From positions 620,001 to 684,000 of the forward strand of contig NZ_CANMTE010000001.1 in NCBI RefSeq assembly GCF_947500795.1: a DNA stretch of 64,000 bases, given 5' to 3'. The position numbers and the translations under genes are program-made. Below, one piece after another: positions 50,319 through 59,395 of this stretch. The stretch comes from an uncultured Gelidibacter sp. GTDB taxonomy: Bacteria > Bacteroidota > Bacteroidia > Flavobacteriales > Flavobacteriaceae. Position 1 is the first letter of the stretch. Each line of letters starts with the position of its first letter. The notes beneath the pieces are model-generated. The model worked only from the letters and a program-made list of their open reading frames with translations. It searched no databases and had not been told where the DNA came from.

Positions 50319-50505
50319 TCTTCTATAAGTTCTGATTAAATGATATCGTTAAAAATAATTGTTTGATGAAAAATTGTTTGACGAAGTATTGAACCAATAA
50401 TGACAGAATTATTAATGATTGACTATTCAGGTGACATTTGATATGTAATTTTGCTCTATAATTTATATTATGTAAAATAGAATTTTATAGCAGAAAGAAC
50501 GGCCA

Positions 50506-51078
50506 CTATTCTCCTTTGTCTTCCAATCTACTTACACGTCCTGTATATTCAATTGAAGTCCTTGTTGTCGACTGTACTCGGATGATGCTTTTCATATTTG
50601 GATATAATGTAATCATCATATCGTAATGTTCGCTGTTACGATATTTGTCGTCTATCTTTAATCTGATTTCAACCGCATGTTTTTGATCATCATGTGTTAC
50701 TACATAATCTTTTGGAATATCATCAAATTCAATACTCGTTTTGTTGCTACCATAGCCACCGCTTCCAAAATTCTGTTCTCCAAAATATGGCAAATAGCCC
50801 TGAATACTATCGCCCTTGATAGTCAACTTATTAGCATTTGTGGTAATGTCAATATTATTGGCGTTGTTTCCTGGTCCTAGAATATTTGAATTCGCAACTC
50901 TTGAAAATGCTGCAGATGCAAATGGTGACGCGCTATTGGAAATAATTACAAGGGATTGTGAATCAACTAAATCCTTTAAATTTTGATATGCTAAATCATC
51001 CTGTGCTGTAAATTCTTTGGATGAACCACAAGCCATTAACATCAGAAAAAGTGCGCTAAATAGGAATAAGTTTTTCAT
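50506..51078 (-). CDS. DUF4251 lipoprotein
   Basis: 190 aa from the ATG at 51076-51078 (MKNLFLFSALFLMLMAC, lipid-modified C17); ATG 51084 is an alternative and the frame stays open further upstream into the repeat. The mature part matches the DUF4251 pattern: a helix rich in LKDLVDSQSLVIISNSA, asparagine-rich strands with NNIDITTNANKLTI, a glycine-rich YFGEQNFGSGGYGS and a beta-rich end. DUF4251 is restricted to Bacteroidota and has no known activity. It lies alone, bounded by a 190-bp gap and a tandem repeat. Confidence 0.78.
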   Translation of the reverse strand: MKNLFLFSALFLMLMACGSSKEFTAQDDLAYQNLKDLVDSQSLVIISNSASPFASAAFSRVANSNILGPGNNANNIDITTNANKLTIKGDSIQGYLPYFGEQNFGSGGYGSNKTSIEFDDIPKDYVVTHDDQKHAVEIRLKIDDKYRNSEHYDMMITLYPNMKSIIRVQSTTRTSIEYTGRVSRLEDKGE

Positions 51079-51108
51079 AGACATTAATTTACGATTTTTT
51101 TTGAATAG

Positions 51109-51601
51109 AGAGACCCGAATTTCACGAATTAGCACTAATTAATTGACATTCTCTCCGTGTATCTCTGTGGTAATTCGTCGTGTCAAAACAAAAAATAGAG
51201 ACACGAATTACACGAATTCACACGAATTTTTGATCTATAAATTCTCAAGATTTACTTTTATAAACCACCGCGCATTAATGTGTTTACTCCATATTATACC
51301 TGTTTTTCCGGCATCATTCGTGTCATTAGTGTAATTCGTGTCAAAAGAAATAGAGACACGAATTTCACGAATTTGCACTAATTAATTGACATTCTCTCCG
51401 TGGATCTCTGTGGTAATTCGTCGTGTCAAAACAAAAAATAGAGACACGAATTACACGAATTCACACGAATTCACAAGAATTTATAATTTATAAAGACTCA
51501 AGATTTGGTCTTGTAAAGCATTGGGCATTATTGTCATTTCACCATTATACTCTTTTATCCGGCATCATTCGTGTCATTAGTGTAACTCGTGTCAAAAAAA
51601 T
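51109..51601. repeat. Tandem ~245-bp repeat with 'attcgtg' inverted repeats
   Basis: Two units, about 51109-51351 and 51352-51601, share their order: GAGACACGAATTTCACGAAT, TTAATTGACATTCTCTCCGT, CTCTGTGGTAATTCGTCG, TGTCAAAACAAAAAATAGAG, then inverted copies of CACGAATTACACGAATTCAC and TTAGTGTAATTCGTGTC, separated by about 100 bp. Each unit could fold into a long hairpin. The 'attcgtg' motif recurs at 20150-20330. The rest of this 600-bp stretch between genes shows no gene; two apparent reading frames here are translations of the repeat. Confidence 0.85.
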
Positions 51602-51634
51602 AGAGGTGGTTTTAAAAAATTTGCACGAATTAAA

Positions 51635-51664
51635 AAGACCCTATCCAATTACAGATAAGGTCTT
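51635..51664 (-). terminator. Terminator after the F420-type dehydrogenase gene
   Basis: AAGACC-C-TATC pairs with GATA-A-GGTCTT across an 8-nt loop. On the minus strand it lies 24 bp after the stop and is followed by a T run. Confidence 0.75.
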
Positions 51665-51688
51665 ATTTATACTATCCAAATAATGAGT

Positions 51689-52312
51689 TTACATTAACGA
51701 TTCGAGTTCTGCTCTATTCACAGATTTTCCATATATTTTTTGTTCTGGATCCATGATTTTCGTTTTACTTAAATCGCCTACATATACGGCATCAAATCCA
51801 ATATCCTCAATGAGTTGTTGGGTAACGCGCTTGCTTTCTTCATCCTGTGCAGCAAAAGGCACCGCTACACGATCCTGATCACGCCAAGCTTTCGTTTTTA
51901 AATGGTCAGCTTTAATAGTATTAAAGGCCTTGCCTGTTCTTGCCGTACCAAATTTCATGGCCGTATATTCCGAGGCATTTCTATTGCTGTCTCTTACCTC
52001 CTGTGCCAAAGCACCATCGCGTTCCGGATAAGGGTTTGTCGCGTCAATGATCACGCGATTCCCATATTCTCCTGCATAAAGTTCAGCCAATTCATCTATC
52101 GCTTTAAATGGAACTGCTAACAAGTACACGTCAGCATTGGCTTCAAAGGCTTTTTCAACACTTACCGCCTTTGCATTGCTGCCGCTATCTCTCACCAAAT
52201 CATTTAACTGTTCTGGATGGCGCGAACTGAAGAGCACTTCATGTCCTGCTTTCGCCCAATGTTTTCCTAAGTTTCCACCTATATTTCCGCTTCCTATTAC
52301 TCCTATTTTCAT
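51689..52312 (-). CDS. NADPH-dependent F420 reductase-like (Npd/YfcH-type) protein
   Basis: 207 aa. The dinucleotide motif is MKIGVIGSGNIGGNLG at the N-terminus, followed by FSSRHPEQL, a phosphate-binding pattern for NADP(H). The central VIIDATNPYPERDG and AFNTI segments are typical of the family of F420-dependent NADP oxidoreductases. Most flavobacteria lack F420, so the physiological partner is probably another cofactor or a small ketone. Single gene with terminator; no operon partner. Confidence 0.82.
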   Translation of the reverse strand: MKIGVIGSGNIGGNLGKHWAKAGHEVLFSSRHPEQLNDLVRDSGSNAKAVSVEKAFEANADVYLLAVPFKAIDELAELYAGEYGNRVIIDATNPYPERDGALAQEVRDSNRNASEYTAMKFGTARTGKAFNTIKADHLKTKAWRDQDRVAVPFAAQDEESKRVTQQLIEDIGFDAVYVGDLSKTKIMDPEQKIYGKSVNRAELESLM

Positions 52313-52514
52313 CTGTTTTTGATTTTAACTGTTATTATAATGTATTGCCGTTAGCAATAGTCATCTTGGAGTTCAAGATTGATAATTGTAAGTTAATCTG
52401 AATAAAACAGGAAATTTGGTTGAATAGCACAAATTATTGACCCTATCCAATTAGTACATTGGAGAAAGTAAACAGATGTAAATGATAAAGCTTATTGATT
52501 CAGTAGCCAGTCTT

Positions 52515-54071
52515 TTATTCTTCTGGTGGATATCCGTGGATTTCTTCAAAAACGGTATCGAAGTTTTCTCTGATATAAGCACGTAATTTCATACGATAAT
52601 CCTCATGCAACCATTTCACAAAATTGAAAGTACTTTTACTGATGCATTGGGTGTAACGCTCCAATCTGTGATTGATATCGTCTTCCAATAATTTCATCAG
52701 CGCTAAAGCATCATAAACATCTTCACTGTTTTCAACACAAATTTTTGTGTGATGTGCAATAGATTGCTCTAACAAAACCTTTGAGGAATCCCCTTTATTA
52801 ACCGAGTCAATATAAGCTTGTTTCATATCAAAATATACTTCCTCAGAATTGGCGAATTCCTTACGGATGGCATCCGGCATTTCATATCTGAAATTGGACT
52901 CAATATCATGATCATTTATAATGCTATCCAAGTAGTAATTTGGAGATCCGAAGATTTTCTGCCAATCAATATCCGCACCCCAAGGCCCGAAACGATGCAT
53001 ATTATTACCTAAATCGATAATTTTAAATACCTCTTTACCTTCATAAATACGAGATCCACGACCTACCATTTGGTAATACAATGCTAATGATTTGGTAGCT
53101 CTATTAAGAATAATTGTATCTACAGATGGCTCATCAAAACCTGTGGTCAAAATACTTACAGATGTTAATATGGCATTTGGTGTTTCCTTAAACCATTTCA
53201 AAATGGCTCTACGTTCTTTTTTAGAAGCGGTATTGTCTAAATGCGCAATGGTATACCCTGCTCTTTTAAACGTGTCATAAACATGTAAAGACGTGTTGAT
53301 TCCGTTGTTGAAAATCAATGTTTTCTTGCCTAAAGAGTGCTGCTCGTAAGCATACACTACTTTTTTCAGCATGTCTGTATTGGTGTAAAGATCTTCTGAA
53401 GATTTTACGGTATAATCACCGTTCGATCCGACTTCCAAAGACGTCAATCCCACATTATATTGGTATGTTTCAGCCGGTGAAAGGAATTTATTTTCAATAA
53501 GCGATTCGATAGTTTCTCCCGTAATCAGCTCATTGTAATTATCCTTCATTGGCAAATCTTTATTTGAACTTAACGGGGTTGCCGTTACACCAAGAATAAA
53601 CGATTTTTCAAAATATTTGAACAGTTTAGTGAAAGAGTTGTAATGCGCCTCATCAATAATCACCAATCCAACATCAGAAATATCTAACATGTCTTCCTGG
53701 AGCCTATTGTTCAGCGTTTCCACCATAGCCACAAAACAGCTATATTCTGCTTGGTCATCTAAATTGGCCTTGCTGTCTACCACCTTGTTGCTGACATTAA
53801 ATTCTGTCAACATTTTTGAGGTTTGTTTCAACAACTCAATACGGTGGGTTAAAATCACAACTTTTTTATCGTGATTCTTCAAATACTGTCTTACAAATTC
53901 AGAGAAGATAACCGTTTTTCCACCACCAGTAGGCAATTGGTAAAGTAAATGATAATCTTCAGGTGCTTCATCAAAAGCTTTAAAAACCTTATCGATAGCT
54001 TTCTTCTGATAGTGGTATAAATCTTTTCCGGTTTGACGTTCTAAATTTTCTGAAAGAGTTTTTACAGACAT
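52515..54071 (-). CDS. SF2 DEAH-box helicase (paralogue 1)
   Basis: 518 aa. Walker A QLPTGGGKT is at 45-53, THRIEL near 75, DEAH 140-143, GVTATP 161-166, TTGFDEP 309-315 and QMVGRGSR 334-341. Together they define an ATP-dependent SF2 helicase of the RecQ/XPB/type III-like branch (COG1061). The last 130 residues are helical and specific. There is no nuclease domain. It is divergent from the DUF1853 gene (110 bp between starts) and has a paralogue at 60150-61664. A role in DNA repair or defence is possible; nothing decides between them. Confidence 0.88.
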   Translation of the reverse strand: MSVKTLSENLERQTGKDLYHYQKKAIDKVFKAFDEAPEDYHLLYQLPTGGGKTVIFSEFVRQYLKNHDKKVVILTHRIELLKQTSKMLTEFNVSNKVVDSKANLDDQAEYSCFVAMVETLNNRLQEDMLDISDVGLVIIDEAHYNSFTKLFKYFEKSFILGVTATPLSSNKDLPMKDNYNELITGETIESLIENKFLSPAETYQYNVGLTSLEVGSNGDYTVKSSEDLYTNTDMLKKVVYAYEQHSLGKKTLIFNNGINTSLHVYDTFKRAGYTIAHLDNTASKKERRAILKWFKETPNAILTSVSILTTGFDEPSVDTIILNRATKSLALYYQMVGRGSRIYEGKEVFKIIDLGNNMHRFGPWGADIDWQKIFGSPNYYLDSIINDHDIESNFRYEMPDAIRKEFANSEEVYFDMKQAYIDSVNKGDSSKVLLEQSIAHHTKICVENSEDVYDALALMKLLEDDINHRLERYTQCISKSTFNFVKWLHEDYRMKLRAYIRENFDTVFEEIHGYPPEE

Positions 54072-54181
54072 GCGTAATGTAGCTTAGGCGTTTGGATTAA
54101 TAAGAAGCTGCAAAGGTAAGTGTATTAGAGGGGTATTGCAATATTTGTCTAAAAGATATTTGTAATTTGCAACGAATAATT

Positions 54182-54988
54182 ATGGATAAAGCTAATTTAC
54201 AACGGAATTTTGAAGGGTATGTAAATACACCTCTATTATGGACTGATGCTCCTGTTTATGGATTATCACCTTATATTTTTAAGCCGATAAGCAATCAACA
54301 TTTTACAGATGAAACTGTTAATCGGCTCAGGTTAGGGAAAATGATCGAGCATTTTGTGTTCCATCAATTGGCAACAGATCCGTCGATTACTATTCTGGCA
54401 AAAAATATTCAGATACAGGATGGCAAACGCACCATTGGCGAATTGGACACGCTCCTTTTGACGGAAGTTGGACCTGTTCATTTGGAAATTATCTATAAAT
54501 TTTACCTGTATGATCCTGATGAAGGTGAAACTGAATTAGCACATTGGATTGGTCCGAATAGAAAAGATGCGTTGCTACAAAAACTGACCAAACTTAAAGA
54601 AAAGCAGTTACCACTACTCTATCATCCCAAAACACAAACCATGTTGGAGCGTTTGTCGCTCAAAAGTGATGATATAAAACAATACGTGTTCTTTAAAGCG
54701 CAGTTATTTTTGCCTTTAGATTTCTCGGATGATGCCTTTTCGCAATTGAATCCTGCATGTGTAAACGGGTTTTATCTTAAGAAAGATGAACTTATCCGTT
54801 TTAGAACGGCCGAATTTTACATTCCTCAAAAACAAGATTGGATTATGGATGCCCACGATTCCGTTGAATGGATGACTTATCATAATTTTGTTGCTGAAGT
54901 GTCACCTTGGCTTGATGACAATCGGTCGCCTTTATGTTGGATGAAAGAGGGAACTAAAACCCAAAAAATATTTGTCGTTTGGTGGTGA
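54182..54988 (+). CDS. DUF1853 family protein, PD-(D/E)XK nuclease-like
   Basis: 268 aa from the ATG at 54182 (MDKANLQRNFEGYVNTPLLW). It fits DUF1853, a family found beside DNA-metabolism genes. The central piece GELDTLLLTEVGPVHLEIIY with KFYLY is of the pattern E-x-D...E-x(3)-K seen in PD-(D/E)XK nucleases. An earlier acidic position lies in GKMIEHFVFHQL. Nuclease activity is an inference from the motif pattern. It stands divergently to an SF2 helicase gene and 230 bp upstream of topoisomerase III, so a DNA-processing group is plausible. The gap to topB has no further gene. Confidence 0.72.
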   Translation: MDKANLQRNFEGYVNTPLLWTDAPVYGLSPYIFKPISNQHFTDETVNRLRLGKMIEHFVFHQLATDPSITILAKNIQIQDGKRTIGELDTLLLTEVGPVHLEIIYKFYLYDPDEGETELAHWIGPNRKDALLQKLTKLKEKQLPLLYHPKTQTMLERLSLKSDDIKQYVFFKAQLFLPLDFSDDAFSQLNPACVNGFYLKKDELIRFRTAEFYIPQKQDWIMDAHDSVEWMTYHNFVAEVSPWLDDNRSPLCWMKEGTKTQKIFVVWW

Positions 54989-55215
54989 TTTCCGTAACCA
55001 TTTCATCTCCAAACACATTGCGGGTTTAGTTGGATTCCTTGCCAAATGTCCTCAAAAAGTTTTACTTTGCACACGCAATTTTAAAATGAAAATTGGAGAA
55101 GCTATGATCATCCAATGTTTCAAGAATTTCAGTTGGTTTGGATGTTATGTTGCCATCTAACGCGTTGAAATACTTTACAATCCATAAACCATTCATTAAA
55201 AACTAAACTCTTATT

Positions 55216-57513
55216 TTGAAAGTCTGTATTGCCGAAAAACCAAGTGTAGCCCGAGAAATTGCGGCTATTTTAGGAGCCAATAGTAAACATGATGGTTACT
55301 ATGAAGGTAATGGTTATGCAGTAACCTATACGTTTGGACATTTGTGTACTTTGATGGAGCCAAACGATTATAAACCGCATTGGAAGAGCTGGGATCTGAA
55401 TAATTTGCCCATGCTGCCTGAGAAGTTTAAAACTAAGGTGGTGAGTAATTCTGGCATTCAGAAGCAATTTAAAATTGTAAAGAAATTATTCGAAAATGCA
55501 GAACTCGTGATAAACTGCGGGGATGCTGGCCAAGAAGGAGAATTGATTCAACGTTGGGTTCTGGATCAGGCCAATTATAAAGGCAAAGTGCAGCGTTTGT
55601 GGATTTCGTCATTAACGTCTGAAGCTATTAAAGAAGGTTTTGAAAACTTGAAACCCTCTGAGCAGTATGACAATCTCTTTTATGCTGGATTTTCCAGAGC
55701 CATTGGCGATTGGCTATTAGGGATGAACGCTACCCGTTTATACACCTTAAAACATGGTGGTTATAAGCAAGTATTGTCCGTTGGCCGTGTGCAAACTCCA
55801 ACGTTGGCTATGGTGGTGAATCGTTTTAAGGAGATTGAAAATTTTGTGCCTCAACCCTATTGGGAATTGCAAACACTGTATCGTGACACTCTTTTTAGTT
55901 ATGAAGAAGGCCGATTCACCAAAATGGAAGATGGTGAAGTATTGGCCAATAAAGTAAAGGAACACGAGTTTGAAATTGTTTCTATTACCAAGAAAAAAGG
56001 CAAGGATTACGCACCAAAATTGTTTGACCTTACCGGATTACAGGTGTATTGCAATACTAAATTCGGATTTTCAGCTGATGAAACACTAAAGATTGTTCAA
56101 AAATTATATGAACAGAAAGTGGTCACCTATCCAAGAGTTGATACGACGTTTCTTCCAACTGATATTTATCCTAAAGTTCCTGGAATTTTAAAAAACCTAT
56201 CAAAATATGCGCATTTAACCGCGCCAATTTTAGATAAAAAGATTAAAAAATCACCAAAAGTCTTTAACGATAAGAAAGTTACAGATCACCATGCCATCAT
56301 TCCTACTGGTGTGGAAAGTCAGTTGCAATACAATCAGCAACAGGTTTATGACATTATCACTAAGCGATTTATAGCCGTTTTTTATGACGATTGTAATGTC
56401 TCTAACACCACGGTGATTGGTAAGGCAGCAGATGTCAATTTTAAAGCTACTGGAAAAGAAATTTTGAGCAAAGGTTGGCGTGTGGTTTTTGAAAGTGCTG
56501 ACGGCAGTAATAGTGGTTCAAAAGAAAACTTATTACCAAGTTTTGTGAAAGGGGAAAAAGGACCTCACGAGCCTTCCTTTTTAGAAAAACAGACCAAACC
56601 ACCTAATCAATTTACGGAAGCCTCCCTCCTACGTGCTATGGAAACTGCGGGGAAACAGGTTGATGATGATGAAATGCGCGAATTGATGAAAGAGAACGGA
56701 ATTGGTCGTCCGTCAACCCGTGCGAATATTATTGAGACCTTATTTAAGCGAAAATACATCGAGCGGAATAAAAAACAGGTGTTGCCTACACAAATCGGAA
56801 TTCAACTGATCGATACCATTCAGAATGAATTGTTGAAATCGGCTGAGCTGACTGGAATGTGGGAAAAACAGTTGAAGGATATTGAAAAAGGCACTTATAG
56901 CGCTGCACAGTTTATCGCCAACATGAAAAAGATGGTCGATGCGTTGGTGTACGAGGTCCGCAGTGAATCAACACGTGCAAACATTTCGCATACCAAGGTG
57001 GAGCAAAAGGCGGTTGCCAAGAAAGAAGCAAAAAAGAAAGCAGGCATCACGTCTGAACAATGCCCTAAATGCAAACAAGGTTACTTAATTAAAGGGAAAT
57101 CGGCCTATGGATGTAGCGATTTTAAGAATGGATGTCGTTTTGTTTTGCCCTTTAAGTTTAAGGATAAAAAGATTTCTGAAAAACAATACTTAAGGTTACT
57201 TCAAAAAGGTTCAACGGTCAACTTAAAAGGTTTTAAAACTGAGTCTGGAGAATTGGAAGGACTGATCCGTTTTAATGAGGAGTATCAATTGGTTTTAGAA
57301 CCGAAAAAATCGGCCAAAAAAGAGCTTCCAGATACGTTAACATGTCCAAAATGTAAGAAAGGAACCGTTATAAAAGGCAATTCTGCTTATGGGTGTAGCG
57401 ACTATAAAGCGGGTTGTGATTTCAGGTTTACGTTTGATGACGTACGTAAGAAATCGGAAGGAAAAACCATGAGTAAAGAGTTGGTATTTAAGATTTTAAA
57501 TGGAGACATCTAA
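55216..57513 (+). CDS. topB: DNA topoisomerase III
   Basis: 765 aa type IA topoisomerase. The Toprim start MKVCIAEKPSVAREIAA has the catalytic E7, and CGDAGQEGE (D103, E107) forms the acidic metal site. Y305 in TYPRVDT is the nucleophile that forms the 5'-phosphotyrosine. The C-terminus has two four-cysteine zinc ribbons (CPKCKQG..GCSDFKNGC and CPKCKKG..GCSDYKAGC). The start is TTG, since MKVCIAEKPS is the family start and no other codon is in place. It decatenates replication and recombination intermediates and removes negative supercoils. Overlaps the downstream pseudouridine synthase gene by 14 bp. Confidence 0.95.
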   Translation: MKVCIAEKPSVAREIAAILGANSKHDGYYEGNGYAVTYTFGHLCTLMEPNDYKPHWKSWDLNNLPMLPEKFKTKVVSNSGIQKQFKIVKKLFENAELVINCGDAGQEGELIQRWVLDQANYKGKVQRLWISSLTSEAIKEGFENLKPSEQYDNLFYAGFSRAIGDWLLGMNATRLYTLKHGGYKQVLSVGRVQTPTLAMVVNRFKEIENFVPQPYWELQTLYRDTLFSYEEGRFTKMEDGEVLANKVKEHEFEIVSITKKKGKDYAPKLFDLTGLQVYCNTKFGFSADETLKIVQKLYEQKVVTYPRVDTTFLPTDIYPKVPGILKNLSKYAHLTAPILDKKIKKSPKVFNDKKVTDHHAIIPTGVESQLQYNQQQVYDIITKRFIAVFYDDCNVSNTTVIGKAADVNFKATGKEILSKGWRVVFESADGSNSGSKENLLPSFVKGEKGPHEPSFLEKQTKPPNQFTEASLLRAMETAGKQVDDDEMRELMKENGIGRPSTRANIIETLFKRKYIERNKKQVLPTQIGIQLIDTIQNELLKSAELTGMWEKQLKDIEKGTYSAAQFIANMKKMVDALVYEVRSESTRANISHTKVEQKAVAKKEAKKKAGITSEQCPKCKQGYLIKGKSAYGCSDFKNGCRFVLPFKFKDKKISEKQYLRLLQKGSTVNLKGFKTESGELEGLIRFNEEYQLVLEPKKSAKKELPDTLTCPKCKKGTVIKGNSAYGCSDYKAGCDFRFTFDDVRKKSEGKTMSKELVFKILNGDI

Positions 57514-58087
57514 ATTGAATCAGCATGTGTATTATGCGCTTCATAAACCTTTCGGCTATCTGAGCCAATTTATGAGTAACGCCAAGCATGAGCGCAATAA
57601 AAAGTTTTTGGGAGAACTCTATGACTTTCCTGAAGGCGTGATGCCTGTGGGACGTTTGGATAAAAATTCGGAAGGACTGTTACTCTTAACCACCGATGGA
57701 TTCTTGAGTAATGAAATAAACAGCCGCCAAGTTGAAAAGGAATATTATGTTCAAGTAGATGGCGACATCACATCGTCAGCTATTGAAGAACTGCAAGGCA
57801 GTGTCAATATCGGATTTAAAGGCATCAAATATGATACAAAACCCTGTAAAGTTTTCAAATTGGAGAGTCCGCCTGATTTTCCAGAACGGTCAAAAAAAAT
57901 AAGAGATCCACGTCATGGCCCAACCTCATGGTTGTCGATTACAATAAACGAAGGGAAATTTAGACAAGTACGCAAAATGACTTCTGCGGTTGGTTTTCCT
58001 ACCCTGAGATTGGTACGTATACGTATAGGCACCATTCATTTAAACAGAATGGCACCAGGTGATGTTATAAAATTGGATGAATTATAG
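57500..58087 (+). CDS. 23S rRNA pseudouridine synthase, RluE/RsuA type
   Basis: 195 aa. The catalytic Asp is D54 in MPVGRLDKNSEGLLLLTTDG, the signature of the RsuA/RluB/E/F family. The S4 RNA-binding domain of larger members is absent, as in RluE, which modifies U2457 of E. coli 23S rRNA. The C-terminal IINEGKFRQVRKM-like segment (SITINEGKFRQVRKMT) is conserved. The start ATG is inside the end of topB and the stop is 5 bp from the convergent cold-shock-domain gene. Confidence 0.9.
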   Translation: METSKLNQHVYYALHKPFGYLSQFMSNAKHERNKKFLGELYDFPEGVMPVGRLDKNSEGLLLLTTDGFLSNEINSRQVEKEYYVQVDGDITSSAIEELQGSVNIGFKGIKYDTKPCKVFKLESPPDFPERSKKIRDPRHGPTSWLSITINEGKFRQVRKMTSAVGFPTLRLVRIRIGTIHLNRMAPGDVIKLDEL

Positions 58088-58092
58088 GTAGA

Positions 58093-58536
58093 TTAAACGC
58101 GCTTAACTCTTACGGCATTCATGCCTTTCATTCCGCGTTCTAACTCAAAAGTTACTTTGTCATTCTCAGCGATATCATCTAAGAGTCCGCTAACGTGACA
58201 GAAATACTTTTCATTATTTTCTAGGTCAATTATAAATCCGAAGCCTTTAGAACTATCGTAGAAAGACACTTTTCCTTGTCTGATTGGATCTTCTTCTTCG
58301 CCTTCTTCTTTTTTAGGCACACCTAAGACAATATCCTCAGCTTCAACTTTAATCTTGTCTGCAGGATTTGGTGGTGTATCTGTTAAATTGCCGTAAGCAT
58401 CAACGTAAGCAAATTGGATACCATCGGTTCCTCCTTCAGCTTTACGGGCTTCTTTTTTCTTTCTTTTATCTTCACGTTTTTTAGCACGTGCTTTTTCTTT
58501 TTCAATTTTGTTAAAGGTCTGTTGCGACTTAGCCAT
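58093..58536 (-). CDS. Cold-shock-domain protein with basic N-terminal extension
   Basis: 147 aa from the ATG at 58534-58536 (MAKSQQTFNKIEKEKARAKK); a more upstream ATG adds residues with no family support. Residues 1-35 are extremely rich in K, R and E and probably bind RNA. Residues about 82-147 are the cold-shock domain: the RNP1-like SKGFGFI is intact, while RNP2 reads KYFCHVS instead of VFVHFS. It binds single-stranded RNA or DNA and is common in Flavobacteriaceae as an RNA-chaperone-type protein. It is convergent with the pseudouridine synthase gene. Confidence 0.85.
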   Translation of the reverse strand: MAKSQQTFNKIEKEKARAKKREDKRKKKEARKAEGGTDGIQFAYVDAYGNLTDTPPNPADKIKVEAEDIVLGVPKKEEGEEEDPIRQGKVSFYDSSKGFGFIIDLENNEKYFCHVSGLLDDIAENDKVTFELERGMKGMNAVRVKRV

Positions 58537-58584
58537 TCTTTTTTTTAAATATGTTTTAAGGATTATACTTGAAATACCAATCAA

Positions 58585-59126
58585 TACTGAAGATAGGCAA
58601 TTTTCGGGAAATTGAAATGTCTAAAGATTAATGTAGTGATTACAATGTAAGTAAATATTGTAGAGTTCTAAGTCTCTAAATATCTAGATACCTTACAAAT
58701 ATAAGATATTGATTTCAATTAGCCATCTATCCATGGGTTATTATTTGCATTTGAGTTGTTTGTTTCAACCCTCTAAGCCTTGTTGTAGCTTAAATTTTTG
58801 ATTATTGAGTTCCGGAAAGCTATCCGTAGTTATTGTTTTTAAAAGCGATGCTCAATACGTTAAAAATGCCTTTAGAGTTCTTGTTTTATTAAGAGAACGT
58901 CTGCTTTCTTAAAGGTGTTTTAGGATATTTTATATGTCGGTTTTAAAAAACGGACTATTTAGATCCGTAATTTCATCTGCTTCACAAATTATAAATGATA
59001 ATCTATTCTATAGTGTCCATAGGAGTTATTCCAAGATATAAAACTCATAGAAAGCGAAATTCTGTTAGGTGAAGTGTAATTAATTATCTAAATTTATAGG
59101 AAGCATTACAATAAAACACACATAAA
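58585..59126. other. 540-bp gene-free stretch
   Basis: AT-rich region between the cold-shock-domain gene and the 88-aa gene, both reading away from it. I see no gene, no tRNA and no clear hairpin. It may contain the long leader of the cold-shock gene. A weak inverted repeat ACGGA-N9-TCCGT lies near 58950. Confidence 0.5.
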
Positions 59127-59393
59127 ATGACATACATCACTGAAAATATAATCCCTGGGAATTACGGCAAAAAATTCACGACAGATGTTGACGATGCCTC
59201 AGAAAAATCAAAACTCGAAGCTGCTATTTTGGAAGTTGAAGGCGTTACAAAAGTGATTTTCGAGGAGAACGTTTACCCGTTAGTGTTCACTATTCATACA
59301 GATCAGGTGGTACACGTTAGCGAGATACAGGATAAAGCGAAGGCGTTAAAATGTCACGTGATTGCTAAAGAACCGTTCTTTCCGTTGTTTTAA
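59127..59393 (+). CDS. Small HMA-like domain protein without CxxC
   Basis: 88 aa. The secondary-structure order and the segment LEAAILEVEGVTKVIFEE (about 31-48) resemble the ferredoxin-like HMA fold of heavy-metal carriers, but the metal-binding CxxC is absent. Only one cysteine is present (near residue 75, ALKCHVIAKE). It may have lost metal binding or bind another ligand. It is a single-gene unit with 3 bp to the convergent next gene. Confidence 0.65.
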   Translation: MTYITENIIPGNYGKKFTTDVDDASEKSKLEAAILEVEGVTKVIFEENVYPLVFTIHTDQVVHVSEIQDKAKALKCHVIAKEPFFPLF

Positions 59394-59395
59394 AA

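Noticed and set aside
51143-51683. Two open frames (63 and 86 codons) with TNSHEF/TRIHTNSQEF peptides
   Set aside because: They translate the 'attcgtg' tandem repeat, have low-complexity content and no promoter or start context of their own.
54972-55160. 62-codon open frame between DUF1853 and topB
   Set aside because: It overlaps the DUF1853 end in another frame and has no family pattern.
58585-59126. Possible small RNA or riboswitch in the gene-free stretch
   Set aside because: No conserved structure or core motif was recognised and no terminator with a T run is present.
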